Assembly (NCBI GenBank): GCA_032871835.1
Contig: CM065303.1
Location: 59,124,597-59,188,596, forward strand
DNA from: Dipteronia dyeriana
Lineage: Eukaryota; Streptophyta; Magnoliopsida; Sapindales; Sapindaceae
DNA: 64,000 bases
Direction: 5' to 3'
Positions within the stretch are counted from its first letter, which is position 1; each line of letters opens with the position of its first letter. The notes under the pieces are model-generated. The model had not been told where the DNA came from and ran no database searches. It worked only from the letters and a program-made list of their open reading frames with translations. A program made the position numbers and the translations under genes. Below, one piece after another: positions 48,571 through 59,859 of the stretch.

Positions 48571-49216
48571 GTTGTCGAGAAGAAATTGCAAACACACAAA
48601 TCCAAACACAAAATAGAAAGCAATAAGAAAATAAGACACAAAAGATTTTACGTGGTTCAACAATTTACCTACGTCCACGGAGCGCACCGCACTCAATCCA
48701 CTATATCTCAGAGTTGATTACAATCTCTCAGTCTCTCTTTCAGTCTCTCTACAATTGCTCTCTCTCTACAATTGCTCTCTCTCTAGTAATTTTTCTCACA
48801 CACTACGCACTATTTCTCTGCTCTTTTCTTCTCTTATTTTTGAGTACAAATAATGGTGGTATTTATATGGAAGTACTAGGGTTAGCCAAATCCCAATTGG
48901 AATCTATTTTTTTTCCAATTACTTATGCACACAAGATTTTCTCTTTTCTAGCAAAATTCGTCACTACCGCGGTTTGGACCGCTGTATGGGCACATGCCTG
49001 TACTGCGGTCCACAACGCATGATTCGTCTGTGGAATATCGCTCCACAGACCGCGGTGTGTGCATGTTGCCTACTCCGCGCTACGCACAACATGTCACCTA
49101 TGGACTTCTCCGTTGTGTGTGCCATATTTTGAGCTCTTGCCTCCTCCGCGGTCACCGTTGCGCCACCTATTAGAACTCGTTTTCTCTGCTTATTTCTGGC
49201 TTCACATATCCTAATA
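48571..49216 (-). repeat. 3' LTR of the Copia element
   Basis: 646 bp. On the sense (minus) strand it has the GC-rich ACCGCGGT array (48960-49170), a TATA-like ATATAAATACC (48866-48876), and CCACGTAAAATC near the R/U5 part (48645-48656). Confidence 0.93.
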
Positions 49217-49309
49217 ATCTCCCACTTGAAGACTGAAAATCAGTAGGCGTTCTCCATCCTTCCTTGATGACTTAGTGGATAAATAACGATGCGCTCATTC
49301 CCCACGTCT

Positions 49310-49735
49310 TCACTCTTGAAGACTTACTAAAGTTGCGCACAACTCCAGTTTTTTATCAGTGACTGGCTTGGTTAACATGTCAGTCGGATTCTTAGTTCCT
49401 GCAATCTTTACTAACTTCAACACTCCTTCTTCGATTAACGATCGAATGAAGTGGTAACGCAGGTCTATATGCTTGGTTTTAGAATGGAATGCTGAATTCT
49501 TAGCCAAGTGTATTGCACTTTGATTGTCACTATGCAACATATTCATCACCTGATCGAATCCCAACTCGGCTAATAACCCTTGTAACCATATCAACTCTTT
49601 GCTTGCTTCTGTCACAGCCACATACTCTGCTTCTGTTGTATAGATTGCCACTATCTTCTGTAATAGGGACACCCAACTAGCAGCGGTACTTACCATTGTA
49701 AACATATATCCAGTGGTACTTCTTTTATGATCCAC
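49310..49735 (-). pseudogene. Copia RNase H domain
   Basis: It encodes DHKRSTTGYMFT, then WVSLLQKIVAIYTTEAEYVA and SDNQSAIHLAKNSAFHSKTK, then HIDLRYHFIRSL and TDMLTKPVTDKKLELC. This is the standard Copia RNase H with Glu in TEAEY and Asp in SDNQSA. It degrades the RNA of the RNA-DNA hybrid. It is joined to the RT frame, but a stop (GYVDSYFTR-stop) separates them. Confidence 0.92.
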
Positions 49736-50737
49736 TTATCTGGTAAAATATGAATCCACATAACCTTCTAGCTTGATTTCATCTTTTCTAAAGGTTAGAC
49801 ATCTTTCTATCGTACCCCACAGGTATCTTAGGATCCATTTCATGGCCTCATAGTGAGGCTTGCCTGGATTGAACATGTATCGGCTCACAACTCCCACTGC
49901 TTGGGAAATGTCTGGTCTTGTGTAAGTCATGGCATACATTAGACTTCCAATGGTTGAAGTATAAGGTATTCTAGCCATGAAATCCTTCTCCTCTTCCGTC
50001 TTCAGACTCTGATCCTTAGACAACTTGAAGTGACTAGCCAAAGGTGTTCTTACTGGTTTAGCATCTCCCATGCTGAATCTCTGTAACACCTTCTGAACAT
50101 ACTCTTCTTGTGAAAGCTTCAATGTACCTTCCTGTTTGTCTATGCTAATCTTCATTCCAAGAATTTTCTTTGTTGGACCCAAATCCTTCATCTCGAATTC
50201 ACTCGAAAGTTGTTTCTTCCAATTATTTATCTCTTCTAAATCTGCACAAGCTACTAACATGTCATCAACATAAAGTAGCAATATTATGAAACTGGACTTA
50301 ACCTTCTTGAAGTAGCAACAGTGGTCAGCATTGCATCTCAAGTAGCCATTCATTTGCATGAACCCATCAAACTTCTTGTACCACTATCAGGGAGCTTGTT
50401 TTAAACCATACAAGCTCTTTGTCAACTTGTATACCAACTCTTTCTTGCCAATTTTCGCAAACCCTTCCGGTTGCTTCATGTATATCTCTTCCTCTAAATC
50501 TCCATGAAGAAAGGCAGTCTTCACATCTAACTGCTCCATATATAACCCTTTTGTTGCGACAATACTTAACACTAACCGAATCGTAGTTAGTTTAACAACA
50601 TGAGAAAAAATTTCAAATAAGTCGATACCTTCAATTTGTTGGGAACTTTTGACTAAGAGTTGTGCCTTGTATCTCTTTGAACCATCATGTTCTTCCTTGA
50701 TCCAAAACACCCACTTATTCTGTAGGGTTTCTCCCAA
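49736..50737 (-). pseudogene. Copia reverse transcriptase
   Basis: 50387-50737 holds NKWVFWIKEEHDGSKRYKAQ, EQLDVKTAFLHGDLEEEIYM and KSLYGLKQAP (first catalytic Asp in LDVKTAFL). 49736-50359 continues with IILLLYVDDMLVACADLEEI, in which the catalytic YVDD is intact, and then MKDLGPTKKILGMKI and PDISQAVGVVSRYM. A stop after KQAP breaks the enzyme into two frames. Confidence 0.95.
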
Positions 50738-52160
50738 GTTTGGTTAGATGCCAACGACTCCATCTCATTCTTCACTGCAAGCTCCCACTTGCTCGCATCT
50801 TCTCCCTGACAAGCTTCTTCATAGCACTCAGGTTCTGCAGTATCTATCAACAGCATGTAGTGCAATTATTTCCTATTTGGTATAGGAGTTTGAGTTGATC
50901 TTCTCAATGTATTCTAGACCTGTGTCATTGGAACATCTCTAGGTGGGATTGGTTCTTGTACCTAGGGCTGCACACCTTGTTCTTCATCATTATGTTTAAT
51001 GTGTTCCATGATTCCTCTATCCTGTACATCATTCGGTCCAAAAAACTTTGGCTCTATTGGCTCAGACACCTGTGTGTTCCTGTCTTTGTACATGACCCTT
51101 TTGTTGAAGACAACGTCTCTACTTCTGATCATCTTGCATTTTGTTCATCCCACAACTTGTAACCAAAATCATCCTCTCTATAGCCTACCAAAGTACACTT
51201 CACTGACATGGCGTCTAGCTTGCTCCGCGCGTGATCACCTACATGTACATAAGAAACACACCTAAACACTTTAAGATGAGAAAGTTTTACCTCTTTCCTA
51301 GTCTAGATCTCTTCTGGTATAGCGAGGTCCAAGGGCTTTGATGGTCCTCTGTTGATCAAATATGATGTTGTATTGACTTCTTCTGCTCAGAACTGTTTTG
51401 GTAGCCCTGAGTGTAGCCTCATGCTTCTGCCTCTCTCAGTCAATGTCTTGTTCGTCCATTCTGCTATGTCATTCTGCTGTAGGGTTCCAAGAATCGTCCT
51501 ACTGAGCTTTATCCCATTCTGGTAGCAAAACCTCTTGAGCTCATCGTCTTCATATTCTGCACTATTGTTTGAATGCAGCTTTTTAATCTTCAAACCTGTC
51601 TCATTCTCAACCCTGACTTTCCATCTCTTGAAAGCATCAAATAACTCAGACTTGTATTTTAGAAAGTAAACCCATACCTTTCTGGAATGGTCATCGATGA
51701 ACGTGACGAAGCACAGTTTACCTCCGGTTGATGAGACTGAATCTGGACCTCAAACATCGGCGTGCACAAGTTCCAGCTTCTCCTTTACCGGTGTTCTTCC
51801 GGTCTTTTTAAAGCTCACTCGCTTCTGTTTTCCTAGAATGCAACTCTCACAGAAATCATCCTCAACACTTTTCAAATCTGGCAACTTACCTTTCGATTGC
51901 AGACACTTCTACCCTTGAGAACTCATGTGCCTAATACTCTGGTGCCACAAGTTTGGATGGTCTTTGCCTTCAGCCATAGCGATTGAACCACAACCATCCG
52001 TGGTTGTGTAAAGTGACCCATTCTTACTTTCTCGAGCGATTGTCATTGCACCTTTCGAAATCTTCCACTTATCACCTGTGAAGGTCGTCATATAACCATC
52101 TGACGCCAGTTGCCCAATGGAGATCAAATTCTTCCTCAAGTTTGCTATGTGCCTCACGTT
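50650..52160 (-). pseudogene. Copia integrase and downstream linker
   Basis: The GAG-pre-integrase finger LWHQSIRHMSSQG (about 51910) is followed by CESCILGKQKRVSF. The core has LVHADV-stop-GPDS (first Asp, with the usual Trp changed to a stop). Next comes KIKKLHSNNSAEYEDDELKR, where the second Asp of the usual SDNGGEY is Asn, then LQQNDIAEWTNKTL with Glu retained. Several stops follow down to the RT linker at 50653-50865. It is inactive at the second Asp. Confidence 0.88.
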
Positions 52161-53286
52161 GTCGAGCTTCTAAACTGACCATTGTAGTTGAATCTTCACA
52201 TCTCCCTTCCCGGTAATGTCGCATGCTTAATAGTCACCAAGATACACTTTACCCAAGTTTCTGGAGACGTAGTTCTCGAGCAATTCCCTGTGAGGTATGG
52301 CATGGAATGACGCTTCCGAATCTAAGACCCAGGACTCTATCTTGCTTTCCAACGAGCAGATAAGGCATTCATCTGACTCATCCTATACACAATTCGCACT
52401 GCTCTTGCCTTTATCTTTCTTCTCGGATCTACACTCATACGAGATATGACCTTTCTTACCACAATTCCAACATTCTGCATCCTTTTTGCTTCGTTGCTGG
52501 TTTCCCGAATAGTTAGCCTGATTCTTGGACTTGGACTTTCCTCTTGGACTTGGACTTGGACTTGGACTTTCCTCTTGACTTTGATCTTCCCCGTTGATTT
52601 GTGTTCCGATTTTTGCTTCTGCCTTCTCTACCTTCCAAATTCAATGCTGAAGATGTAGATGCCCATAATCCCTCTTCACGTATCCTGATCTCTTCCGTCA
52701 TGATCATGTTTATAATCTGCTGAAGATTCAATTTTTCTTTCTCGAACGAGTTGGCAATCGACTGGCATGTCATTTTCTAACTTTCTGGCATTTGGGTGAG
52801 TAGAAACGCCGCCATAAACTCGTCATCAAACCCCATAGATAAAGAACACAACACGTCCTTTACTTCATTGAACTGGTTCAGAAAATCTTTAAAGTTCTGA
52901 CCCTTTGCCATCTTCAAGGTTGATAACTTCTTGACAAGATGAACTTTCATTATCGTAGAAGGTTGTTCGTATAAGTATGATAGGGTATCCATTAGATATT
53001 TGGCTGTCTGTTGATCCTTTACGTTGAAGGTGACCTGCTTCGTCAAACTGAGACGAATTGCTCCCAATGCTTTCCTGTCCAGGAGTTCAAAGTCATCATC
53101 ATCCATGTTCTTCGGTTTTCGTTTCTTTTCCCAATCTGCATCGGTCATATCCTTTGGTCTCTCTTTTATCGACCAATGTAGATCCTTCTGGTACAGGTAG
53201 TCTTCCATCTGCATCTTCCAGAAGCTGAAATTCGATCCATTGAATTTCTCAATCTTGTGCGTTTGCTTCTCTGACTCCATCTCCAC
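52160..53286 (-). pseudogene. Copia gag, CCHC knuckle and protease
   Basis: The Gag frame (52777-53286) reads IEKFNGSNFSFWKMQMEDYL and LYEQPSTIMKVHLVKKLSTL, the UBN2-type Copia Gag. 52513-52773 is a basic Ser/Lys-rich spacer with an SKSKSKSK run. The knuckle is at about 52420-52500 (GHISYECRS). The protease motif SWVLDSEASFHAM (about 52310) has Glu in place of the Gly of the usual DSGAS. Stops occur at 52776 and 52170. Confidence 0.88.
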
Positions 53287-53346
53287 GACGAAATCAATGA
53301 CCTCGAGAGAACCTAGATTGTGTGAAATAATCTACCCCAACCATAA

Positions 53347-53358
53347 GCTCTGATACCA
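53347..53358 (-). other. Primer-binding site, initiator tRNA-Met
   Basis: TGGTATCAGAGC on the minus strand, two bases inside the 5' LTR, is the standard plant Copia PBS. Confidence 0.95.
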
Positions 53359-53360
53359 AT

Positions 53361-53989
53361 TGTTGTCGAAACGAAATTGCAAACACACAAATCCAAACAC
53401 AAAATAGAAAGCAATAAAAATAGAAGACATAAAAGATTTTACGTGGTTCATCAATTTGCCTACGGCTACGGAGCGCACCGCACTTAATCCACTATATCTC
53501 AGAGTTGATTACAATCTCTGTCTCTCTTTCTGTCTTTCTACAATTGCTCTCTTTCTAGCAATTTTTCTCACACACTACGCACTGTTTTTATGCTCTTTTC
53601 TTCTCTCCTTTTTGAGTACAAATAATGGTGGTATTTATATGGAAGAACTAGGGTTAGACAAATCCCAATTGGAATATATTTCTTTTTCCAATTATTTATG
53701 CACGCAAGATTTCCTTTTTCCTCTTGAAATTTGTCACTACCGCGGTTTGGACAACTGTGTGGGCATATGCATGCGCCGCGGTCCACAACGCATGATTCAT
53801 CTGTGGAATACCGCTCCACAGACTGCGGTGTGTACATGTTGCCTGCGCCGCGGTACGCACAACATGTCACCTATGGACTTCTCCACCGTGTGTGCCACAG
53901 TCCGAGCTCTTGCCTCTGCCGCCGTCGCCGTCGCGCCACCTGCTAGAACTCGTTTTCTCCTCTTTTTTCTGGCTTCACATATCCCAACA
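53361..53989 (-). repeat. 5' LTR of the Copia element
   Basis: 629 bp. It carries the same ACCGCGGT array (53740-53950), better preserved than in the 3' LTR, and ends TGTTG/CAACA. Confidence 0.95.
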
Positions 53990-54458
53990 TCATCAGATTG
54001 GTCAAATTTCCCTCATCCAACAAATTTAGAATCGCATGAAATGTCGGTAATTTTCCATCAAAACATCTATCTAACACACCCCTCAACATCCTCATAGCCA
54101 TGGACAACATTTAATTTGTAGGTATCATTCCTAAATGCAAACCGGTTACCAAACAGAATTCTAATTTCCCGAATCGTATATATGTTTGGCCCACCTAAAA
54201 CCATATCTCATATATATTCCCACTCGGATGATTAACCTCCCTACACAGTAGCAACTGACATAACCTTCCACCAAAAATTCTGAGACGAGGTAATTCTAAA
54301 AAGTGCCTAAATACACCATCTTGGAAATGCTTCAGTTCCCCAACTTTTTCCAAAGAATCTCTCATTCTATTCAACTTTGTAAACCTTTGATGAACCAATA
54401 TTCTTGCATGAAACCAATTCGATGGATAGTATATATATGGTATTTCGGCTATCTGCAA
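53990..54458 (-). pseudogene. DUF1985 exon, N-terminal side
   Basis: The minus-strand frame at 54195-54458 reads LEKVGELKHFQDGVFRHFLE, LPRLRIFGGRLCQLLLCREV and EIWF. After an in-frame TAG it continues FGKLEFCLVTGLHLG, the core DUF1985 block. Then FHAILNLLDEGN leads to the target site TCATC. The sequence on the far side of the Copia element (48330-48570) continues the domain, with a frameshift just before. The gene was therefore already degenerate or became so, and it runs on the minus strand toward the MULE transposase. Confidence 0.82.
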
Positions 54459-54589
54459 TTATAAGCATATGGTATCTTTAAAAGGAATTGTAAATAGAAA
54501 AAAAAAAGAATTGTGAAAAAAAGATCTCTGATATATTTAGAACAAAACTAATATGATCTTCTGAAGCAGAACTCAAGCAAAGGAAAAAA

Positions 54590-54885
54590 TCTATGTTGCA
54601 CGGATACGGATACGATACAATACGCAGATACGGTAAATCTCTAAAAACTAGGATATGGATACGGCAGGATACGTCAATTAAAATAATATATACTTATATT
54701 TATATTTAAAAAAACATAATCCAATAATTCATTCAAAACATATTATATATAAACATAATCCAATAATCCATTCAAAACATAATAAACATAATCCAATAAT
54801 CCTTTCTAAAGGAAAACATAATCCAATAATCTATTCAAAACCAATAAACATAATCCAATTATCATTCAAACATTTAGTTTGAGCT
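54590..54885. repeat. Short repeats: GGATACG cluster and AACATAATCCAATAAT array
   Basis: GGATACGGATACGATAC at 54600-54680 resembles a transposon terminal region. From 54713 to 54880 the phrase AACATAATCCAATAATC plus ATTCAAAACAT is repeated about five times with gaps. No matching second terminus was found. Confidence 0.55.
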
Positions 54886-54889
54886 CTCA

Positions 54890-55325
54890 TAGAGTCTAGA
54901 GAGTTTGCGAATTAATAATCATGATTGTTATAAATTGATTGCCATAAATAAACGAGAATTCAAAACATAGCAATTTAGAATTCAAAATAGAGTATAAATT
55001 GATTCTAATTTCTAACGATTCCTTACGTACTTAGTTAGTTACATACAATACAGAGGTCAAACAAATTAACAACGACAAAAAATAAAATAGAAGTTATAAA
55101 ACAAAATAGGTAATAAAAATTAACTATTGAATAGAAACGTAGAACTAACATGTGACTGAATTAGTGGATCACTGAATTGAACCAATCGGATTTGAACATT
55201 ATTTGAACATCCCTAAAGTAATAATTAATTGATTAACTCATCTTTTTGTCAAGTTCTCATTTTACTTAAAATCGACTATTGCTGATGATACTCACTTCCG
55301 TTAGATTTCCAATTTATACAAACTG
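54890..55325. other. AT-rich non-coding DNA
   Basis: Nothing recognisable between the repeats and the LTR element. Confidence 0.5.
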
Positions 55326-55330
55326 AGAAC

Positions 55331-56424
55331 TGTTAGGTTTTGGCTCGTATTCTCAAGTGAACCCAATGTGAACCAAACAAGACTCAATTGATGTTGTACT
55401 TCTTAGATACGTGGGATAACGTTTGGAAGTTGAATATGGTGTTTGAGGGAGGTTTGAAGATGAAGAAGAACTGAAGAAACGAATTCTGGTGGGTTCCGCG
55501 GCGTAGACCGAGATGCAGACAGGCGCCAAGACCACTGCACGGAGAGCGGTCGTGTCCAGGCGATCAAGCGCGGCGTGGACCGCGGCGGAGGCAATGGCAT
55601 GGACCGCGGCACAGAGAGTGATAGTTGACAGTGGCTTTTCGTGGTATATAAAGCGAGGTCCACATCGAGACCTAGACCGCAAAAACGACGTATCTTGCTC
55701 AAATAGGAATGTCGCGTGGAAATAGGAAAGTGTTTTCTTCTAAAAGTTCTTGTGCTAATTAAAAAAGGAAAGAGTTTGTCTTCATGAAGAATAGGAAAGT
55801 CATGTAACAAGAAGACTTGTCATAAATAGGAAATAGTATTTATGTGGAACAAGTAATTCTTGTACGTTTAGGAGTAGGATTTCCTCTTATGTTAAACTCC
55901 CTGTAACTAGTATAAATAGACCTTGTATCTAGATTATTTTGTAGAGTGGAGAAAAAAGAACACCATGTAACATCAGAGAGTAGTGGAGAGATCGGGGTGA
56001 GAGACCCGTGAGAATATCCGTGGAGGGATCTAAGGGAATATCAGTGGAGGGATCTAAGGGAATATCAATGGATCAAGTAAGAGATCCATGGGTGATATTC
56101 AGGGGAGACCTAGGGGATATTGTGGGGTTCTTGGTAAGGATCTTGTGAGCGTGGTTTGGGGTTTGGGGTTTGGGGTTTGGGTGTGAGAGAGAATTCTGAA
56201 ATATATGGTTGTAACAATTTATCATATAGTGGAGTTTTCTCTATCGTCCTGACGGCCGTGGTTTTTTACCCTATTTGGGTTTTCCACGTAAATCTTGTAT
56301 TGTGATTGGTTTACTTTCTCTCATTTATTTTTTCTGCTATTGACGTTATTAATTACTATGAGTTATGGGTATATATTAGGCACAACAATTCCGCATTCAT
56401 CGGTTTCGAGAAATTCATCCAACA
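55331..56424 (+). repeat. 5' LTR of the non-autonomous element
   Basis: It contains the GC-rich ACCGCGG array (55490-55690) and a TATA box TATAAATAGA (55911-55920). It also has three units of GGAGGGATCTAAGGGAATAT (56020-56075; the right LTR has fewer), four TTTGGGG/TTTGGG units (56157-56182), and TTTTCCACGTAAATC near the end (56280-56294). Confidence 0.93.
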
Positions 56425-57251
56425 ATTGGTATCAAAGCCCTTAGGTTGACGATAACGATTTTAAATCTTTACGGTATGTCGTATGGAGGACTTGGTAGCT
56501 TAGTTCGACGATGGCGTTTTTACAAGTCTTTACAGGAGATCGTATGGAGGACTTGGTGGTATTGAGATGATGATGATGATTGCCTAGTATGGTTTAACAA
56601 AAGTGATACGTCTTGAAAGCGGTTTCGAACTCAGTAGGGTTTGATGAAAAGAAAAAATAGAGATTGAGGAGATTTTTTTTTTTTTTTGGCTTGTGGTGGT
56701 AGGTACAAGTCATGGAGATCCAATCTGGATTACACAAGGCGTTTATTGAATAAAAAAAATTGAACGCTCGAAGTCTCTGGTGGTGGTGTGGGGCTTATCC
56801 GGTAAAGCACTCCTCGTTCTAGTAGCAAGTCTTTCACCAGGTATGTGATGCAAGGACGGAAAGTCTTTCACAGGATTGGGTGATGCAAGGACATGTTTAT
56901 CCTTTTGGCAGTTTTCCCCACTGGCCATGGAAGAGGATATATTGCTGCTAGTGGTCCATAATTGTGCTCAAAGCATTGGTCAGAAAGTGATGCAAGGTGT
57001 GTGGTGGACAAGGATGTCGATGGCTGGCGAACTACCTGGTAATCTGATGTGAGGAGTTGCACCACAATTTCAGCAGGTAATTTTCGACATGGTGCCGGAA
57101 CAACGAACACAAAGCAAAAGAAGAAGAAGAAAAAATCTTAGGATGGTTCGTTCCTAAGTGGTTTTACCTTGTGGTGGGGTATGTTGATTCTTGGTGATGA
57201 GAATCGTGGTTGTGGGCAAAGGTCTTGAGAATTCAAGCCAAAAGGAAGAAT

Positions 57252-58293
57252 TGTTAGGTTTTGGCTCGTATTCTCAAGTGAACCCAATGTGAACCAAACA
57301 AGACTCAATTGATGTGGTACTTCCTAGAGACGTGGGATAACGTTTGGAAGTTGAAGATGGTGTTTGATGGAGGTTTGAAGACGAATAAGAACTGAAGAAA
57401 CGAAGTCTGGTGGGTTCCGCGATATAGACCGCGGTGCAGACAAGCGCCTAGACCGCTGCACGGAGAGCTGTCGTGTCTAGGAAATCAAGCGCGGCGGAGG
57501 CAATGGCATGGACCGCGGCACAGAGAGCGGTAGTTGACAGTGGCTTTTCGTGGTATGGGAAGTGAGGTGCACACCGCGACCTAGACCGCGAAAACGGCGT
57601 ATCTTGCTCAAATAGAAATGTCGCGTGGAAATAGGAAAGTGTTTTCTTCTGGAAGTTCTTGTGCTAATCTGAAAAGGAAAGAGTTTGTCTTCATGAAGAA
57701 TATGAAAGTTCTGTAACAAGAGGAGTTGTCATAAATTGAAAATAGTATTTATGTGGATCAAGTAATTCTTGTACGTTTAGGAGTAAGATTTCCTCTTATG
57801 TTAAACTCCCTGTAACTAGTATAAATAGACCTTGTATCTAGGTTATTTTGTAGAGTGGAGAAAAAAGAACACCATGTAGCATCAAAGACTAGTGGAGAGA
57901 ACGGGGTGAGAGACCCGTGGGAATATCCGTGAAGGGATCTAAGGGAATATCAGTGGATCAAGTAAGAGATCCGTGGGTGATATTCAGGGGAGACCTAGGG
58001 GATATTGTGGGGTCTTGGTAAGGATCTTGTGAGCGTGGTTTGGGGTTTGGGTGTGAGAGAGAATCCTGGAATATATGGTTGTAACAATTTATCATATAGT
58101 GGAGTTTTCTCTGTCGTCCTGACGGCCGTGGTTTTTTACCCGATTTGGGTTTTCCACGTAAATCTTGTGTTGTGATTGGTTTACTTTCTCTCTTCTATTT
58201 TTCTGCTATTGACGTTATTAATTGCTATGAGTTATGGGTATATATTAGGCATGATGATTCCGCATTCATCGGTTCCGAGAAATTCATCCAACA
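57252..58293 (+). repeat. 3' LTR of the non-autonomous element
   Basis: Same layout as the 5' LTR, with TATAAATAG at 57820-57828. It is shorter by loss of repeat units in the ACCGCGG array, the GGATCTAAGGGAATAT repeats and the TTTGGGG repeats. Confidence 0.93.
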
Positions 58294-58298
58294 GGAAC

Positions 58299-59304
58299 TA
58301 TGATGCTTTGAGCGGTCTTGTAAATTAATTTTAAAGCTTGATTCGTCAAGCATAACTAATAAAATCTCTTTACTAATAAAATCTCTTAATGCATTTTTGA
58401 AGTTGTAGATTAACATATTGATATATTTATACCCTTTGCAATAGTAACCCAGGCCAGAACTAATCATTAAAAAATATAATGTACCCTTTTTGAACTATGA
58501 GGCATTCAATTTCCTCTATTAAACCAACTATGTTACTTCGAGTTGGTTTCATGAAACCAATAGGGATTAGCTATTAAGCATTAGGAGATACATTTTGGTT
58601 TGATAAAAATAGTAATGAAATAAGGTCTTATAAAAATAACCAAACACGGTGGAGAGTAGGGGAGAACAAAGCAGTCACCATTATCACTAATAACTAAATA
58701 ATGATGGAGTGGGAAGAGAATTAACAAAAGCATAAACAAATACTATTAAAATTGTACCTTGTTGGTTGAAGACGGGTTGAATTTGGTTGAAGAAGGGTCG
58801 AAGTTGGGTCACAAACCGGTCAAAGTAATCCTAGGTCGTCGGAATGTTCGGTCGTCGAATCGTCGCCAAAAACTACCTGCTTCTTCTTCGCCGGCATCGC
58901 ACGATCCAATCCCTTCCTTTCTCCCTCTCATTTGCTTCTTCTTCGTCTTTGTCTGATGGTAAAAGGATTTAGGATTTTTTTTAAGTTAAAAACGATGTAG
59001 GTATATGTTTGTAAAAAATAAAAATAAAAAGGTTTACCGTATATGTTTGTTAAAAAACAATAGGTTCACTTTTACAAACAAAATTGGTTTTTTATTTTTA
59101 AAAAATGAACATTTTAGACGTTATAACTTATGTCTGGTTAAAAACAATAACTTAATTTTTTTGATTGAAAACAATAATCTATTTCTTAATTTGACTACTT
59201 TTACAAATGCACATAATTAATAAATTCATAATTTCGTTTAAATAATAATTTTTTTTTATCCCAACTCGAGTAAGTGTACGGTATTAATAACATCGTTAAA
59301 TGTA
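58299..59304. other. AT-rich DNA, no gene identified
   Basis: Short frames (58759-58956, 59005-59220) show no recognisable domain. Confidence 0.5.
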
Positions 59305-59406
59305 TTATATATGAGTAATGCTACTTTGCCCAAATTTGGTATCCAAATGATGTGGCAACATCATTTGGACACCAAATTTGAACAAAGTTGTATTACTCAT
59401 ATATAT
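59305..59406. repeat. Short near-perfect foldback MITE
   Basis: TATATGAGTAATGCTACTTT...CCAAATGATGT, a GGCA spacer, then the inverted ACATCATTTGG...ATTACTCATATATA. The arms are about 48 bp with a few mismatches; the whole is about 100 bp. Confidence 0.85.
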
Positions 59407-59859
59407 ATATCCTTTAAAACTCAATACATATATAAATTAATAATTGATTAAATACATGAAAGAAATAGCATATAACAGTCCATAAACATTTAAGGATCTT
59501 TTTACTTGGTAACTTCTATTTTCTCAATTCAATTATTTATCAAAATATGCATCTAAAATGTTTTATTTTTTCTTTTTACTTAAACCTAACTCAATCTCAT
59601 TATATATTTTCATTCCGTAGCAAGTGGTTATTTAATGTTACTAATTCTTGAAATCCCTCTTTTGGAAAAACCGTCGGTAAAACATAACTATCATATGGAT
59701 CATGATCATCATAAATAAACATATTAATTACATTGTCCTTTGAATAATTTCTTTATCGATAGGCTAATATGTCATTTTTTTAATAGGGTAATTCAAAATG
59801 TGCTCACTATCTATTATATTTTTTATAGTGTAAACCACTTCCCGTAATCCTGAAATGTC

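Larger units (their letters stand above)
48571..53989 (-). mobile_element. Ty1/Copia LTR retrotransposon (Tnt1/Tork-like), complete but defective
   Basis: LTRs at 48571-49216 and 53361-53989 begin TGTTGTCG. The right copy ends CCCAACA and the left copy has decayed to CCTAATA. The target duplication TCATC is at 48566-48570 and 53990-53994. Inside the 5' LTR is a perfect tRNA-iMet primer site TGGTATCAGAGC (minus strand, 53347-53358). A purine-rich tract lies beside the 3' LTR (49217-49229). The order on the minus strand is gag, protease, integrase, RT, RNase H, the Copia order. RT and RNase H resemble Tnt1 in wording. Protease and integrase carry active-site changes and several stops interrupt the frame. 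Confidence 0.96.
55331..58293 (+). mobile_element. Non-autonomous LTR retrotransposon
   Basis: LTRs 55331-56424 and 57252-58293 (TGTTAGG...CAACA) flank an 827-bp interior without recognisable gag or pol. A PBS-like TGGTATCAAAGC lies at 56427-56438, one base different from the tRNA-iMet site. A purine tract AAAAGGAAGAAT precedes the right LTR. The flanks AGAAC (55326-55330) and GGAAC (58294-58298) match at 4 of 5 bases. Minus-strand open frames at 56743-57110 are unrecognised. It would need enzymes from another element. Confidence 0.9.

Noticed and set aside
48714..49022. Plus-strand frame in the Copia LTR (and its twin at 53456-54097)
   Set aside because: They are open by chance in the LTR, antisense to the element, and low in complexity.
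56150..56185. Interstitial telomere
   Set aside because: The units are TTTGGGG, not the plant TTTAGGG, there are only about four, and they lie in the LTR.
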